61,241 nt of DNA from Vibrio sp. UBA2441 (GCA_002342685.1 DDQN01000043.1:54470-115710); one strand, 5' to 3'. Positions 1 to 7,929 are shown, counted from the first letter of the stretch. The notes: a model not told the origin generated them from the letters alone. Program-made: numbers and translations.

Positions 1-93
1 GATGGGTGATGGGTGATGGGAAATAGGTGATAGGTTATGGGAGAAAGCGGAAGAAAAGGTGATGGGTTAGCCCACAACCCACAACCCACAACC
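1..93. repeat. Heptanucleotide repeat array, inverted two-arm form
   Basis: The left arm runs as heptamers: GATGGGT twice, then GATGGGA, AATAGGT, GATAGGT and TATGGGA (1-42). A spacer follows, then the right arm, CCCACAA three times (71-91). Read on the other strand the right arm is TTGTGGG repeats, so the two arms are related G-rich heptamers in opposite orientation. The array ends ten bases before the stop codon of the acyl-CoA ligase gene. The same design recurs at 56533-56648 and 61175-61241. Confidence 0.9.
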
Positions 94-102
94 GTTACTA
101 TA

Positions 103-1827
103 TTATTCTTCCCAAACGACGACTTTGTCTTTAGGCCACTCGACGCCGATGTCATGGTATTTTTTCTCTAATACATGACGCTTAATTTTTAGCGTAGGTG
201 TTAAGATGCCATTTTCGATGCTCCAAGGGTCTTTAATCATAAGAACCCCTTTAATTTTCTCATGGGATTCTAGATCTTGATTCATGCGTTTAATTACTTT
301 TGTCGCTCGTCTTTCATAACGCGCTTTATCAAAGTTTGGAAACTGGTGAGGCACAGCCAATAGTATTGGTGCTGGCATTCCGAGCCCAACCAAACACATC
401 ATTTCCACTCGGGTATATTCGTATAATTTCTTCTCGATAGGCACGGGAGCAACAAATTTGCCTTTGGCGGTTTTAAATGTGTCCTTTTTACGTCCCTGAA
501 TCGTCAAGTATCCCTCACTATCAATATCGCCAATATCTCCGGTATGTAACCAGCCTTCTTGGTTAAACGACTCTTTTGTGGCTTGTTCATTTTTGTAATA
601 GCCAGAAAAAATACCTTTGCTGCGAACCAGGATTTCTTCATCTTCGGCAATTTTTAATTCAATTCCTGGTCCAGCGTTTCCGACGGTACCAATTTTATCG
701 GCTCTGAAAGGATAGTTAATGGTGCTATAGGCAAAGGACTCTGTCATACCCCATGCTTCGGTAATGTCGAGTCCAACGCTGTGATACCAATCAAGTAGGG
801 CTGGAGATACGGGAGCAGACCCGCAACCTAATACTCTGCCTTGGTCTAACCCAAGACCTTCGGCAATTTTTTTCTTAATTAAGCTATTTACGAAAGGAAT
901 TTTAAGTAGGAAGTTTAGCTTCTTCTGTGGAAGTTTATCCTGAATTCTCTGCTGAAATAGAGCCCAGAGACGTGGCACTGAAATAAACAGCGTAGGACGA
1001 TGCATTTTTACGTCATCAATAAAAGTATCTAGTGACTCAGGGAACGCCGTTTGAATTCCTCCAGCGATTGATGAGCCAAATATGTAAACACGCTCTGTGA
1101 TGTGCGCCAGAGGCAGGTATGAGAACAATCTGTCTTGTGGTGCGATACCAATATGTTCAATTAGTTTTTGTGCTGACCAACTGAAAGCACCGTAACTTAG
1201 CATGGCTCCCTTAGGTACGCCTGATGTTCCGGAAGTATATACAATGCTCATTAACTTATCATCATAGTGCTGCGGACGGGTTTCTATTGGATCTGAAGCG
1301 GCAATAAGCTCATCAAACGTATATTGACATGTAGCAGCACTCTCATATGGGAGAGATATCGTTAGTAAATCCGGGAGATTCTCTAATACAGAAGAAACGG
1401 CCTGATCGTTGTCTAACTTGCCAACAATCATTGCTTTACTTTCACTGTGTGTTGCACAGTATTCGATGGTATCAGCTCCAGCCGTCGGAAAAATTGGTAC
1501 GCTTACGTAGTCTCCCAACATGAGAGCTAGATCGGTAATAAACCATTCTGCACAGTTTTTTGATACCAAAGCGACTTTATCCCCAGGCATTATCCCCTTA
1601 TCTCTCAAGGCTGATGCGAGCCGTAACGCTTTGTCCGCAACTTCGGCATAGCTGTATTCGACAAATTGTCGATTAATAATCTGTTTTAAGTAGATTTCGT
1701 TAGGCCGGGATTCCGCCCACTTTAAGATCATTTCATTAGGCGGAGGCAGTGTACAGGAACGCTGATTAGAATCGTTGAGGTATGTGTCTTCAGATGCTTG
1801 AGGCTGAATCATGCGATATCCGTCCAT
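103..1827 (-). CDS. Long-chain fatty acyl-CoA ligase (AMP-forming)
   Basis: This ANL-superfamily adenylating enzyme activates a carboxylic acid with ATP and joins it to CoA. At 574 residues it resembles the FAA1/AMP-dependent long-chain fatty acyl-CoA synthetases. Visible motifs are the P-loop YTSGTSGVPKG near residue 197, the A5 motif EAWGMTES, the A7-type motif LHTGDIGDID and the C-terminal catalytic lysine in TPTLKIKR. No signal peptide or membrane span is seen, so it is cytosolic or peripheral. An in-frame ATG five codons in (1812) is an alternative start; neither start has a strong ribosome site. The gene stands alone, and a large palindrome 61-84 bases upstream suggests repressor control. 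The exact chain length of the substrate cannot be read from the sequence. Confidence 0.9.
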   Translation of the reverse strand: MDGYRMIQPQASEDTYLNDSNQRSCTLPPPNEMILKWAESRPNEIYLKQIINRQFVEYSYAEVADKALRLASALRDKGIMPGDKVALVSKNCAEWFITDLALMLGDYVSVPIFPTAGADTIEYCATHSESKAMIVGKLDNDQAVSSVLENLPDLLTISLPYESAATCQYTFDELIAASDPIETRPQHYDDKLMSIVYTSGTSGVPKGAMLSYGAFSWSAQKLIEHIGIAPQDRLFSYLPLAHITERVYIFGSSIAGGIQTAFPESLDTFIDDVKMHRPTLFISVPRLWALFQQRIQDKLPQKKLNFLLKIPFVNSLIKKKIAEGLGLDQGRVLGCGSAPVSPALLDWYHSVGLDITEAWGMTESFAYSTINYPFRADKIGTVGNAGPGIELKIAEDEEILVRSKGIFSGYYKNEQATKESFNQEGWLHTGDIGDIDSEGYLTIQGRKKDTFKTAKGKFVAPVPIEKKLYEYTRVEMMCLVGLGMPAPILLAVPHQFPNFDKARYERRATKVIKRMNQDLESHEKIKGVLMIKDPWSIENGILTPTLKIKRHVLEKKYHDIGVEWPKDKVVVWEE

Positions 1828-1887
1828 GGTTATTTTTATGTTATGAAAATGTTAACCTAAGTGTAACACAGTACAGCAAAAACAGAA

Positions 1888-1911
1888 TTATTTAAACGTA
1901 CGTTTGAATAA
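1888..1911. promoter_or_regulatory. 24-bp near-perfect palindrome, candidate fatty-acid regulator operator
   Basis: The core AAACGTACGTTT (1894-1905) is a perfect palindrome. The symmetry extends to 12 bases per half with one mismatch pair (left half TTATTTAAACGT, right half reading TTATTCAAACGT). It lies 61-84 bases upstream of the acyl-CoA ligase start. The CAAAC/GTTTG spacing is like operators of TetR-family fatty-acid regulators such as PsrA; that assignment is inference. Confidence 0.55.
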
Positions 1912-1954
1912 CTCTTTAGTCTAATAGGTGTTCACATAAAATGGGGTTAACTTA

Positions 1955-2719
1955 TCATAGGTGACCATGATCGCACTGAGTCACCTTACGATAACCTCCG
2001 GGGGTAAGACCTGTTTTCTTTTTAAAAATTCTGGAAAAATATGAAACGTCGTTGTAGCCACACTGGTACGCTATCGATGCAATTTTTTCATTTTTTAGCT
2101 TAGCGAGAAGTTGCTTCGCTTTATTAATTCTCTTGTTGATTAAATAATCGCGAAAGCTAATACCAATAACACTATGAAACAGTTTAGAAAAGTAAGTCAC
2201 GGAATAGTGACATAATTCAGCCACTTCTTCTTCTCTGAGATCTTTTTCAAGGTTATCCTCAATAAATTTCAATGTTTGAAATATGTCTATGCGACTTCCA
2301 TTGCTAGGGTTAAGTTGTTGATATGCTGATAATTCTCCTGACGAAGTTAAATCGGTATTTTGTAGGGATATATGCAAGGCGAGGGTTTTTATTTTATCTT
2401 TGAATTCTTTGTCCGAGAGTTTTAATTCACCATGTATGACATGTTGTTCTAGAATTATGTCGTAAATGGAGTCCTCATATAAGAGGATTATTTTTTTGTG
2501 TAAGTTGATACATATCTTTTGAGCAAGTAAAAATAACTCTTTGTTTTTCCTGGTAAGAAAAAACAAAATGTAATTTACTTCAGGTTGAGTAAGAATGGAA
2601 ATATCATCCGAACATTCAATTATATTAAACTCATCGAGTATGAGGTTGGTGATATCGTTTGGTAGTCCTCGTATGGTAGGCCCAATCCAATGACCTTTGG
2701 GGGAAAGAAATATATCCAT
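1955..2719 (-). CDS. AraC-family transcriptional regulator beside the Tad pilus locus
   Basis: The C-terminal 105 residues or so (about 145-250) form a two-helix-turn-helix AraC/XylS DNA-binding domain, with the typical ending YNDVSYFSRIFKKKTGLTPGGYR-like pattern. The N-terminal 120 residues do not resemble a cupin sugar-binding domain. Their alternating hydrophobic strands (for example NYILFFLT and KKIILLYED) look like a receiver-type fold, but I see no clear phospho-acceptor aspartate. The gene is divergent from the two Flp pilin genes, and the 167-base gap between them holds one copy of a motif that recurs before the second pilin. It is therefore the likely local regulator of pilus expression. 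This role is inferred from position only. Confidence 0.85.
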   Translation of the reverse strand: MDIFLSPKGHWIGPTIRGLPNDITNLILDEFNIIECSDDISILTQPEVNYILFFLTRKNKELFLLAQKICINLHKKIILLYEDSIYDIILEQHVIHGELKLSDKEFKDKIKTLALHISLQNTDLTSSGELSAYQQLNPSNGSRIDIFQTLKFIEDNLEKDLREEEVAELCHYSVTYFSKLFHSVIGISFRDYLINKRINKAKQLLAKLKNEKIASIAYQCGYNDVSYFSRIFKKKTGLTPGGYRKVTQCDHGHL

Positions 2720-2810
2720 ATAAAACCTGACGTTATAAGTTGAAAGTTGCTGTTATCTATAAATCTAGCCTAGTCCATACATAAGAATGTGCAACTTTAT
2801 GGCAGAAAAA

Positions 2811-2840
2811 TCCTAACCTAACTCTAGTTAAGAGACTAGT
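2811..2840 (+). promoter_or_regulatory. Repeated upstream motif, copy A (before flp pilin 1)
   Basis: It begins TCCTAACCTA, followed after five bases by AGTTAAGAG and CTAG. Copy B at 3235-3265 starts TCCTAACTTA and continues with AGCTAACAG and CTAG. Copy A starts 76 bases before its pilin ATG and copy B 82 bases before its own. A TATAAT sequence (2863-2868) lies downstream of copy A as a possible -10 element. Confidence 0.5.
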
Positions 2841-2886
2841 TTTATAGGGGGTTGGTAGCGATTATAATAATTTGGAAATATAAGCT

Positions 2887-3051
2887 ATGAAAGGTATTTG
2901 TCTGATAGTAAGGGATTTTATTAATGATGAAGAGGGCCTTACGGTTGTTGAGTATGTAGTGGGTGCAGGCTTTATTGTGATTGTAATAGGTGTTTTTTTT
3001 ACCAATTTCGGTAGAGATTTAAGTGATAAATTAACCTCTTATTTTTCTTAA
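2887..3051 (+). CDS. flp: Flp/Fap-type pilin, first copy (54 aa)
   Basis: This short gene reads MKGICLIVRDFINDEEG, then LTVVEYVVGAG and a hydrophobic helix, and stops at TAA. It contains the class IVb Flp prepilin processing site: glycine followed by a hydrophobic stretch with Glu-Tyr (G/LTVVEY), preceded by an acidic DEE segment. The identical LTVVEYVVGAG core occurs in the next gene, so the two are paralogues. After cleavage the mature pilin would be about 37 residues. A weak ribosome site (GGAAA) lies about ten bases upstream. It is probably a second structural or minor pilin exported by the Tad machine encoded downstream. The hydrophobic half lacks the Gly-rich LLVGGL of the second copy and is more bulky (GFIVIVIGVFF). 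Confidence 0.85.
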   Translation: MKGICLIVRDFINDEEGLTVVEYVVGAGFIVIVIGVFFTNFGRDLSDKLTSYFS

Positions 3052-3234
3052 AAATATAAGAACTTATTGAAGGTAGCAAATAGATAACTAAGCTGATCTT
3101 TTATTTGTGATTTTTAGGTTGTTATCTTTGGTCTATTTTACTTTATGGATTATCGCTGAGTTTTTTGATGTTCTACTAATAAAAATAATTATATGTGTTT
3201 TTTCACAAGAAAGTACAAGTGAATGACAATAAAG

Positions 3235-3265
3235 TCCTAACTTAGGCGCAGCTAACAGTCCTAGA
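3235..3265 (+). promoter_or_regulatory. Repeated upstream motif, copy B (before flp pilin 2)
   Basis: TCCTAACTTA, five bases, then AGCTAACAG and CCTAG, closely matching copy A at 2811. It lies 82 bases upstream of the second pilin ATG. TATATA at 3293-3298 could be the -10 element, so the motif would sit in the -50 to -70 range, as expected for an activator site. Binding by the adjacent AraC-type protein is inference. Confidence 0.5.
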
Positions 3266-3316
3266 TTAAAAGTGATGTTACTAAAAAGTAACTATATATA
3301 AATTGGAGTGACAATT

Positions 3317-3493
3317 ATGAGTAAGTTTAAAAATTTCTGTAAAGAATTTATTCAGGATGAAGACGGTTTGACAGTAGTCGAATATGTTGTTGGTGCGGGC
3401 TTACTCGTAGGCGGATTGACAGTAATATTCAGTAATTTGGGAACTAGTCTTTCTACTGCGCTAAATAACGCCATAGATGGTATTGGATCATAA
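3317..3493 (+). CDS. flp: Flp/Fap-type major pilin, second copy (58 aa)
   Basis: This is the subunit of the type IVb Tad pilus. It has a short basic leader (MSKFKNFCKEFIQDEDG), the processing motif G/LTVVEYVVGAG and a hydrophobic helix rich in glycine, ending in a polar tail with Asn/Ser. The prepilin peptidase encoded just downstream should cleave after the glycine. A GTG nine bases further up is in frame, but GGAG at 3305-3308 is correctly spaced (8 bases) for the ATG at 3317, so that start is chosen. The gene has its own upstream motif copy and a possible -10, so it may be expressed separately and more strongly than the first pilin. Confidence 0.93.
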   Translation: MSKFKNFCKEFIQDEDGLTVVEYVVGAGLLVGGLTVIFSNLGTSLSTALNNAIDGIGS

Positions 3494-3571
3494 AAACCTA
3501 GAAATTAACCGCAGTTAACTCTGAGTGATGCCTATTGCTCAGAGTTGATGCTGTGAGGTTAGGAGAATCTA

Positions 3572-4063
3572 TTGCACGCACTCTGGTTAGTCTCTTGGGG
3601 GATATTGTTAGTTATCGCAATAAGTGACCTCAAGGATAATAAAATTCCAAATAAGCTGGTCGTTTTTTTGTTTTTCTCTCTGTTTTTTAATAGATTAATC
3701 ATTGGGATTGATGACTGGTACAGTGCATTTTTTGGTGGTTTGGTGGTGTTTTTTTCAGGCTTGGTCTTTTACCTGTTAAAAGCGATGGCTGCCGGTGATG
3801 TTAAGTTGCTCGCGGTGATTGGTTTTTGGGTAGGTTGGGGGAACCTGCTTGAAACAAGCTACTATATTTTGCTCGCTGCTGCTGTGGTTGGCTGTTTGTA
3901 CTTTATTCATAATCAGATATATCAGCGAGCTAATGTTTCCCTATCTAATCTTATTTTAAGCGCAAATAAATCAACTCGGAAATATGCCGACTATACTGTA
4001 ACTAAAATGCCCTTGGCTCCGGCGATAGCAATTGGATTGGCATTGCATAGTTACTATATCTAA
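3572..4063 (+). CDS. tadV: Flp prepilin peptidase TadV/CpaA (A24 family)
   Basis: This inner-membrane aspartic protease cleaves and processes Flp prepilins and Tad pseudopilins. At 163 residues it has the short CpaA form lacking the N-terminal methylase region of PilD. The two catalytic aspartates are recognisable: one in ISDLKDNKIPN near residue 20, one in MAAGDVKLLAVIG near residue 74 (the GxGD-like motif). Several hydrophobic spans separate them. The start is TTG at 3572, with AGGAG (3561-3565) six bases upstream and no better ATG in frame nearby. The gene follows the pilin directly and overlaps nothing; the next gene starts 13 bases later. Confidence 0.9.
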   Translation: MHALWLVSWGILLVIAISDLKDNKIPNKLVVFLFFSLFFNRLIIGIDDWYSAFFGGLVVFFSGLVFYLLKAMAAGDVKLLAVIGFWVGWGNLLETSYYILLAAAVVGCLYFIHNQIYQRANVSLSNLILSANKSTRKYADYTVTKMPLAPAIAIGLALHSYYI

Positions 4064-4076
4064 CAGAGGCAAGACT

Positions 4077-5423
4077 ATGGAAGGTAAAGGCTTTACAGAT
4101 GGTCCAAGTAATCTAACCCCTCAGGCGGAAGCTCCTAAGGTTCCTGTTTCTATAGAAGATCTTGATGTTCCTGCTGCTGTTCTAGAAAACTTGGTGATAA
4201 AACACCTTGCCGCTTACCCTAAGTCCGATATTTTGGAATTATCGTCGCACCTTGGCGTTATTAGCCACTTTGTCGAAAATGTTATAGCAGTACTAAGAAA
4301 ACGCGCAATGGTGGAGGTTTTTCAGGCAGAAGCACACTCACTATTTTCTGATACCTCGAAAGGTAATGTACGTTATGCCTTGTCTGAGCAAGGGCTCGAA
4401 GAGGCCGATAATGCTTTTAAGAAAGATGCTTATTTAGGTCCGATGCCCGTCTCGCTTAAACAATACAGTAAACTGGTTGAAGAGCAGGATGTGAGAGCGC
4501 AATTTGTGACACGCAAAGACGTTGACAGAGCATTATCTGATGTCTACGGCGGAGAAAGGTTGGCGGCAGTGCTTGGGCCTGCCATAAACTCGGGCCGGGC
4601 ACTGCTTCTGTACGGTCATGCAGGTACGGGCAAGAGTTATGTGGCAGTGCGAATTTTAAATGCGCTAAATAGCTCTGTATATATACCTTATGCCGTGTTT
4701 GCCGCTGGGAATATCATGCGTGTTTTCTCTCCACAGCACCATACCCCTATTGACAAGAATCATAAAGAGCAGTCTGTCAACCTAAAGGATCAACATGATA
4801 AGCGTTGGGTACTCTGTGAGCGTCCCAATGTTCAGGTGGGGGGCGAACTGACTATGGATATGCTGGAGGTGAACCATACGGAGCATAGTAAGGTGTGGCT
4901 AGCGCCGATGCAGATGATGGCAAACAATGGCATTTTTATTATTGATGACCTCGGTCGTCAGCCTATGCCCGTAGATACTATCCTTAATCGCTGGATTGTG
5001 CCTATGGAGTACAACATCGATCATCTGGGTCTGCCTAATGGTCAACAAATTACCGTGCCTTTTATTTTGACTTTGGCATTTTCCACCAACCTTAATCCTC
5101 AAAAAATTGCCGATCCGGCCTTCCTGAGACGGCTTGGTTACAAGATACAGTTTTATGCTCTTGAAGAACGGCATTATCGTGAGCTTTGGGCGACGGTAAC
5201 AGAAAAAAATAAATTTACATTAGCCGATGGAGCACTAACCAAACTTTTTGAACTACACAGAAAACATAATGTGGGCCTTTATCCATGTCTTCCCAAAGAT
5301 ATTGCGGGTATCAGCAGGGACATAGTGGTGTTTGAAGAACTAGAACCAAACATTACACCAGAAATTATGCAAAGAGCATGGGATCTTTATTTTACCGCAG
5401 ATGAGCAAGGAGAGACATCATGA
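4077..5423 (+). CDS. AAA+ ATPase with N-terminal winged-helix region, inside the Tad operon
   Basis: The protein is 448 residues. Residues about 35-140 look like a winged-helix-type region (LENLVIKHLAAYPKSDILEL and onward). The C-terminal half is an AAA+ module: Walker A GHAGTGKS near residue 180, Walker B IFIIDDLG near 285, sensor-1-like AFSTNLNP and an arginine-finger-like PAFLRRLGYK. It is not the TadA secretion ATPase nor the TadZ ParA-like protein, both of which are encoded further on. I do not know a defined function for it. Its place between the prepilin peptidase and RcpC, with a 4-base overlap with rcpC, says it belongs to the pilus operon. The start at 4077 has GAGG seven bases upstream; a longer frame from 4032 would overlap tadV. 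Confidence 0.8.
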   Translation: MEGKGFTDGPSNLTPQAEAPKVPVSIEDLDVPAAVLENLVIKHLAAYPKSDILELSSHLGVISHFVENVIAVLRKRAMVEVFQAEAHSLFSDTSKGNVRYALSEQGLEEADNAFKKDAYLGPMPVSLKQYSKLVEEQDVRAQFVTRKDVDRALSDVYGGERLAAVLGPAINSGRALLLYGHAGTGKSYVAVRILNALNSSVYIPYAVFAAGNIMRVFSPQHHTPIDKNHKEQSVNLKDQHDKRWVLCERPNVQVGGELTMDMLEVNHTEHSKVWLAPMQMMANNGIFIIDDLGRQPMPVDTILNRWIVPMEYNIDHLGLPNGQQITVPFILTLAFSTNLNPQKIADPAFLRRLGYKIQFYALEERHYRELWATVTEKNKFTLADGALTKLFELHRKHNVGLYPCLPKDIAGISRDIVVFEELEPNITPEIMQRAWDLYFTADEQGETS

Positions 5424-6178
5424 GTCGAACGCAAGTGATTTTTCTACTTCTATTGTCAATCGTGTTTGGATTGGCTGCGGTTTTTGTTGCAAAGCAGTGG
5501 ATGGACGAGCAGCAGCAACCACAGATAGAAGTGGAGGTTGTCGAAAGGCATCCGGTTGTTGTCGCAGCACAGGATATCCCCGCAGGAGGGGAGATAAATA
5601 TAAACCAATTAACCACTAAATTGCTGGAAGTGGACTGGCTATCTGAGAACAATTATACCACTGAAGATATGGAAACATTGGTAGGTTTGATTAGCAAAGA
5701 TAACGTTTATGCTGGTGAAATTATTAATGGACTAAGGTTATCTGAAGCGGGTGAGGGTACGAGTTTAGCGGTATTAATTCCGGAAAATAAGCGAGCTATT
5801 ACCATTCGGGTTAACGATGTTGTTGGTGTGGCAGGCTTTTTATTACCGGGTAATAGGGTTGATATTCTTAATACCATTAAGTACAGCGACACCTATGTCA
5901 AAACCAGCACGATTCTAAAAGATATCCGGGTATTAGCTGTTGATCAGACTGCTCGTTCTGACAATAACAGCCCTGTTATTGTTCGTGCAGTAACATTAGA
6001 GCTTACACCTAAACAAGCTGAAAAATTATTGTCTGAGCAGAATAAAGGCAGTATTCAGCTGGCACTGAGAAATCCCAAAACCATTGAGAAAAAAGTGGTA
6101 CGCAAGAAGTATGTACCTAAACCGAGTGTGACCATTATTAAAGGTGCACAAACATCTAAAGTAAACGTCAAGGATTGA
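5420..6178 (+). CDS. rcpC: Tad pilus assembly protein RcpC/CpaB
   Basis: This 252-residue periplasmic protein is anchored by one N-terminal membrane span (residues about 5-25, IFLLLLSIVFGLAAVFVA). It carries a SAF domain (about 45-110) with the characteristic VVVAAQDIPAGGEI start, followed by the CpaB-type domain with NKRAITIRV, VVGVAGFLLPGNRVDIL and a C-terminal VTLELTPKQAEKL segment. CpaB/RcpC proteins act with the outer-membrane secretin in Tad pilus export. Its ATG overlaps the stop of the preceding ATPase gene (ATGA), so the two are translationally coupled. Confidence 0.93.
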   Translation: MSRTQVIFLLLLSIVFGLAAVFVAKQWMDEQQQPQIEVEVVERHPVVVAAQDIPAGGEININQLTTKLLEVDWLSENNYTTEDMETLVGLISKDNVYAGEIINGLRLSEAGEGTSLAVLIPENKRAITIRVNDVVGVAGFLLPGNRVDILNTIKYSDTYVKTSTILKDIRVLAVDQTARSDNNSPVIVRAVTLELTPKQAEKLLSEQNKGSIQLALRNPKTIEKKVVRKKYVPKPSVTIIKGAQTSKVNVKD

Positions 6179-6190
6179 GGATACTGAACC

Positions 6191-7642
6191 ATGAAAAGAA
6201 TAATAGTAATGTTGAGTTTGTTGATTTTTTCCTGGTCGGTTGTGGCCTCTCAAACCGGTAGAACTATCACGATTCCTCACCATAAGTCTGTTCAGATAAA
6301 ATTACAGGGGAAGGCCGACAAGGTATCGCTTGGTGACCCCGAAGTGCTTGATATCGTCATACTTAAATCCAGTGAGCTTTTTTTGATTGGTAAAAAGCTA
6401 GGTTCAACGAATTTGAGTGTTTGGGATAGAAGCGGCCGCTTAATTGAAACTCTCAATATCGAAGTTTCCCATGATCTGAATAACTTGAAAGCGAAATTGT
6501 TTGAATTTCTGCCAAATGAAACGATTAAAGTGCATAGTGCCAAAAATAAGTTGATTTTGAGCGGCCAGATCAGTAATCAGTCGAAAATGAACTTGGCGTT
6601 AAAAATTGCAGAAACATATTCAGGTGGCGATGCGGCTGACAAGTCTGGAAAGCAGCAAGTGAATACCTCCAGCATTATTAATTTAATGACTATCGGCGGG
6701 GCTCAGCAAGTGATGCTGGAAGTAACTGTCGCTGAAGTGCAAAGAAGCCTGACCAAACGATTTGAGTCCAATTTTAACATTTTTCAACAGAACGGTAATT
6801 TTGGTATTGGTGGCGGTACTGTAGGCGGTAATTTCATCACCGATGGATCAACGGTTTCTCCTGTTTTTGGCGTGCCGGGTTTTGACTCAAATGGCTTTTT
6901 AGGTGCATTAGTGGATGGTGATACCTTGTTTACTTTAGCGTTAGATATAGCTAAAGAAAACGGCATGGCGAAAATTTTAGCGGAACCCAACCTGACTGCT
7001 TTAAGTGGTTCAAAGGCTGAATTTCTTGCGGGTGGTGAATTTCCTATTCCGGTACCGAATGACGATGGCATTACCATTGAATACCGAGAGTTTGGGGTTG
7101 GTGTTAATTTTATACCGACGGTGCTCAGTGACAAAAAGATCAACCTGAACATGGCAGTGTCCGTGAGCGAGTTAAGTAGTACTAGTGCTGTTACTCTTTC
7201 TGGAGGAGCCAGTAACGCTAGTTTTGTTATCCCCGCCTTAACTGTTCGTAGTGCATCATCTACACTTGAATTAGCGGATGGTCAAACGATAGGCATTGCC
7301 GGGTTATTGAGTGAGAATATTCGGGAGAAAGTTCGTAAAACGCCGGGATTAGGCGATATTCCGATACTTGGGCAACTTTTTACCAGTAAAGAGTTTGTTT
7401 CTGGAGAAACTGAGTTGGTTATTTTGGTAACACCGAGATTGGCGAAACCGATAGACAGGAACAAACTCACTTTGCCAACCGATGGGTTTGTGGCGCCGTC
7501 AGACTGGGAGTTTTATCTGTTAGGTAAGAACTCTCGCTTTGAAAAACAGAAAGTATTTTCTAGTGCGGCAACAAATGAAAACAGTGTGACACCGCCCGCG
7601 GTACAGGGCGGCTCGGAAGGCACATTTGGCCATAGCCTATAG
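6191..7642 (+). CDS. rcpA: Tad outer-membrane secretin RcpA/CpaC
   Basis: This secretin (483 residues) forms the outer-membrane channel for the Flp pilus. It has a Sec signal peptide (about 1-20, ending SWSVVAS), a BON/pilus-assembly N-terminal domain (about 25-100, with VSLGDPEVLDI) and the type II/III secretin domain. The signature region runs from VRSASSTLELADGQ through GLLSENIREKVRKTPGLGDIPIL, with the C-terminal ETELVILVTPRL. The 12-base gap from rcpC and the ribosome site GAGGA support one operon. Length and domain order match the RcpA/CpaC family. Confidence 0.95.
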   Translation: MKRIIVMLSLLIFSWSVVASQTGRTITIPHHKSVQIKLQGKADKVSLGDPEVLDIVILKSSELFLIGKKLGSTNLSVWDRSGRLIETLNIEVSHDLNNLKAKLFEFLPNETIKVHSAKNKLILSGQISNQSKMNLALKIAETYSGGDAADKSGKQQVNTSSIINLMTIGGAQQVMLEVTVAEVQRSLTKRFESNFNIFQQNGNFGIGGGTVGGNFITDGSTVSPVFGVPGFDSNGFLGALVDGDTLFTLALDIAKENGMAKILAEPNLTALSGSKAEFLAGGEFPIPVPNDDGITIEYREFGVGVNFIPTVLSDKKINLNMAVSVSELSSTSAVTLSGGASNASFVIPALTVRSASSTLELADGQTIGIAGLLSENIREKVRKTPGLGDIPILGQLFTSKEFVSGETELVILVTPRLAKPIDRNKLTLPTDGFVAPSDWEFYLLGKNSRFEKQKVFSSAATNENSVTPPAVQGGSEGTFGHSL

Positions 7643-7650
7643 GGGACAGG

Positions 7651-7929
7651 ATGATGAAATTAGCAGTGTTAAAGATGACAGGGACATTCATTTCGATATT
7701 ACTCGTTGGTTGTGTCAATACGAATGCTCCTTTGGGAAGTTCTGTGGCTTTGATGAAGAGTGAGCAGACTTATAATCCTAATGCCAGCGTAGAAAATAGT
7801 GGTGTCGTTCCTACGGGCAGCGGGGAAAGAATGCAGGCAACATTAGATATTTATCATAAAGAAACCGCCAGTGATGAGAATAGCTCTATCAATGCTCAAA
7901 CGGTTTTGGCGATTCCTCTATCTAATTGA
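7651..7929 (+). CDS. Small lipoprotein of the Tad locus
   Basis: This 92-residue protein has a lipoprotein signal peptide with the lipobox LLVGC, so the cysteine near residue 21 should be acylated. The mature part is short, polar and without a recognisable domain. It sits where rcpB or cpaD lies in other Tad loci, immediately after the secretin, and may serve as a pilotin or stabiliser of the secretin; that is inference. The start may be the first or the second of two adjacent ATGs; AGGGG at 7641-7645 serves either. Confidence 0.7.
   Translation: MMKLAVLKMTGTFISILLVGCVNTNAPLGSSVALMKSEQTYNPNASVENSGVVPTGSGERMQATLDIYHKETASDENSSINAQTVLAIPLSN

Noticed and set aside
5401..5619. Frame of 72 codons overlapping the ATPase and rcpC genes
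   Set aside because: It lies wholly over coupled, well-supported genes in another frame and has low-complexity content.
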